Shown in pieces: positions 5,644 through 6,570 of a stretch of 6,570 nucleotides of DNA. The notes under the pieces are model-generated. The model saw nothing but the letters and a program-made list of their open reading frames with translations, was not told the DNA's origin and made no database searches. Each line of letters starts with the position of its first letter. The first letter of the stretch is position 1. The translations under genes and the position numbers were made by a program. This stretch comes from Lachnospiraceae bacterium. Its GTDB lineage: Bacteria > Bacillota > Clostridia > Lachnospirales > Lachnospiraceae. The DNA lies in assembly GCA_020860745.1 (NCBI GenBank), contig JAJBTR010000307.1:1-6570 (forward strand), given 5' to 3'.

Positions 5644-6570
5644 ATGAAAGGACTTTTAAAATATTTATCCCCCTTTGCTCCGGACCAGTCCGGCGCGGTA
5701 TCCGTGTTTTATGAACTGGGCGGGATTATTATCATCTGCGACGCCGGCGGATGCACCGGAAATATCTGCGGCTTTGACGAGCCGCGCTGGTTTGAAAAAA
5801 AGAGTGCTCTTTTTTCCGCGGGACTGCGCGATATGGATGCGATTCTCGGGAGGGACGACCGCCTGGTTGATAAATTAAAGGATGCGGCCGACCGCCTGGA
5901 TGCAAAATTTGCCGTGCTCATCGGGACGCCGGTTCCGGCTGTCATTGCCACTGATTTCCGCGCTTTGAAACGGATGGCGGAGAAAAAATGCGGTTTTCCC
6001 GTGCTGACGATAGAGTGTACCGGCACGCGGCTTTACGACCGGGGTGCCGAGGAAGCATATCTGGAGCTTTTTCGAACATTTGCGGAAAAAAATGCAGCAA
6101 AGGATAAAAACGCGGTGGGCGTGATCGGCGTCAACCCGCTGGATGTCAGCCAGACGCACGCCGATCAGGTTTTGAAAGAAAAACTGAGGGCAGAAGGGTT
6201 TTCCTCTGTTTACTGTTACGGCATGGGGGACGTGTCGAATGAAGAAGATACCTCTGCCTGTTGTGGTGAGAAGGGTAGTCTGATTGTAGATGGTTGCGGT
6301 GAAGAGGATAACCTGACTTCAGTGAGGAAAGCCGGGAGCGCAGCAAAGAATATTGTTGTCTCGCCCTCGGGAATCCGTGCGGCGCAGTATCTGCAAAAAG
6401 AATTCGGCACGCCCTATGAGGTGAGATATCCGCTTTTGTCTGATGAATTCAGGGAAAAACTGCATGCACTGTATGGGAAAAAAGTGCTGATTGTACACCA
6501 GCAGGTGGCTGCCAATGCGATCCGGCAGGAAATCCGGGGAGGTAAGGGCTGTAGTGAAATTAACGGGTCA
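5644..6570 (+). CDS. NifK-like component 1 subunit (K2), 3' truncated by the window edge
   Basis: 309 codons are visible with no stop; comparison with K1 suggests roughly 110-125 residues are missing. GAGGA (5632-5636) lies 7 bases before the ATG. YELGG (23-27), GGC (35-37) and DEPRW (45-49) are at the same residue numbers as in K1. C37 corresponds to NifK Cys95. The Cys70 position is Val19 and the Cys153 position is Pro96 (GTPVPAVIATD), so only one classical ligand is left. C32 and C42 flank it (IICDAGGCTGNICG) and may compensate. After YCYGMG (190-195) an acidic insert of about 26 residues, absent from K1, carries C206, C207 and C218. RKAG (228-231) then resumes the family fold, followed by GTPYEVRYP (255-263), and the last Rossmann domain begins at KKVLIVHQQ (279-287). 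It is the presumed partner of D2. The function of the pair is unknown. Confidence 0.85.
   Translation, partial: MKGLLKYLSPFAPDQSGAVSVFYELGGIIIICDAGGCTGNICGFDEPRWFEKKSALFSAGLRDMDAILGRDDRLVDKLKDAADRLDAKFAVLIGTPVPAVIATDFRALKRMAEKKCGFPVLTIECTGTRLYDRGAEEAYLELFRTFAEKNAAKDKNAVGVIGVNPLDVSQTHADQVLKEKLRAEGFSSVYCYGMGDVSNEEDTSACCGEKGSLIVDGCGEEDNLTSVRKAGSAAKNIVVSPSGIRAAQYLQKEFGTPYEVRYPLLSDEFREKLHALYGKKVLIVHQQVAANAIRQEIRGGKGCSEINGS

Noticed and set aside
1..6570. CRISPR array, tRNA, rRNA, insertion sequence or phage attachment site
   Set aside because: No regularly spaced direct repeats, no cloverleaf-like segment, no transposase frame and no terminal inverted repeats were seen.

Overview
The window is one strand of tightly ordered nitrogenase-like genes, all reading on +. 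From left to right: the last 37 codons of a NifH-like Fe protein (H1, 2-115); a NifD-like component 1 subunit (D1, 287-1717); a NifK-like subunit (K1, 1777-3066); a complete NifH-like Fe protein (H2, 3222-3974); a second NifD-like subunit (D2, 4184-5473); and a second NifK-like subunit that runs off the right edge (K2, from 5644). This reads as two consecutive H-D-K modules. D1/D2 and K1/K2 are paralogue pairs whose conserved blocks fall at the same residue numbers near the N-terminus (YSSP at 33-36 in both D; YELGG at 23-27, GC at 36-37 and DEPRW at 45-49 in both K). The module structure is seen directly. A duplication origin is inferred.

This is very unlikely to be a nitrogen-fixing nitrogenase. 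The Fe protein H2 is canonical, with an intact Walker A, both cluster cysteines and switch II. The component 1 subunits, however, lack counterparts of the FeMo-co ligands Cys275 and His442 (Azotobacter NifD numbering). They also keep only part of the six-cysteine P-cluster set. D1+K1 retain four cysteines at P-cluster-type positions, which would suit a [4Fe-4S] cluster, as in the dark-operative protochlorophyllide reductase (BchNB) group, better than an [8Fe-7S] cluster. D2+K2 have a different set. The system therefore looks like an ATP-driven, Fe-protein-dependent two-component reductase of unknown substrate. It uses two component 1 pairs, possibly two enzymes or an enzyme plus a NifEN-like scaffold. 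The window holds no transporter, radical-SAM or cofactor gene that would name the substrate.

The four gaps between modules and genes (116-286, 3067-3221, 3975-4183, 5474-5643) are AT-rich and hold no convincing gene. They contain inverted repeats, the best being a perfect 9-bp stem between H2 and D2, but no clear intrinsic terminator. This fits one transcript with internal processing or stability elements. The short 1718-1776 gap carries the K1 ribosome binding site.

The host is probably an anaerobic, low-to-mid-GC Firmicute of the Clostridia type. The basis is strong GGAGG/GGAAGG ribosome sites, AT-rich gaps between moderate-GC genes, and oxygen-sensitive Fe-S enzymes resembling the uncharacterised 'nitrogenase component 1' proteins known from gut Clostridia. 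That assignment is an inference, with moderate-to-low confidence.
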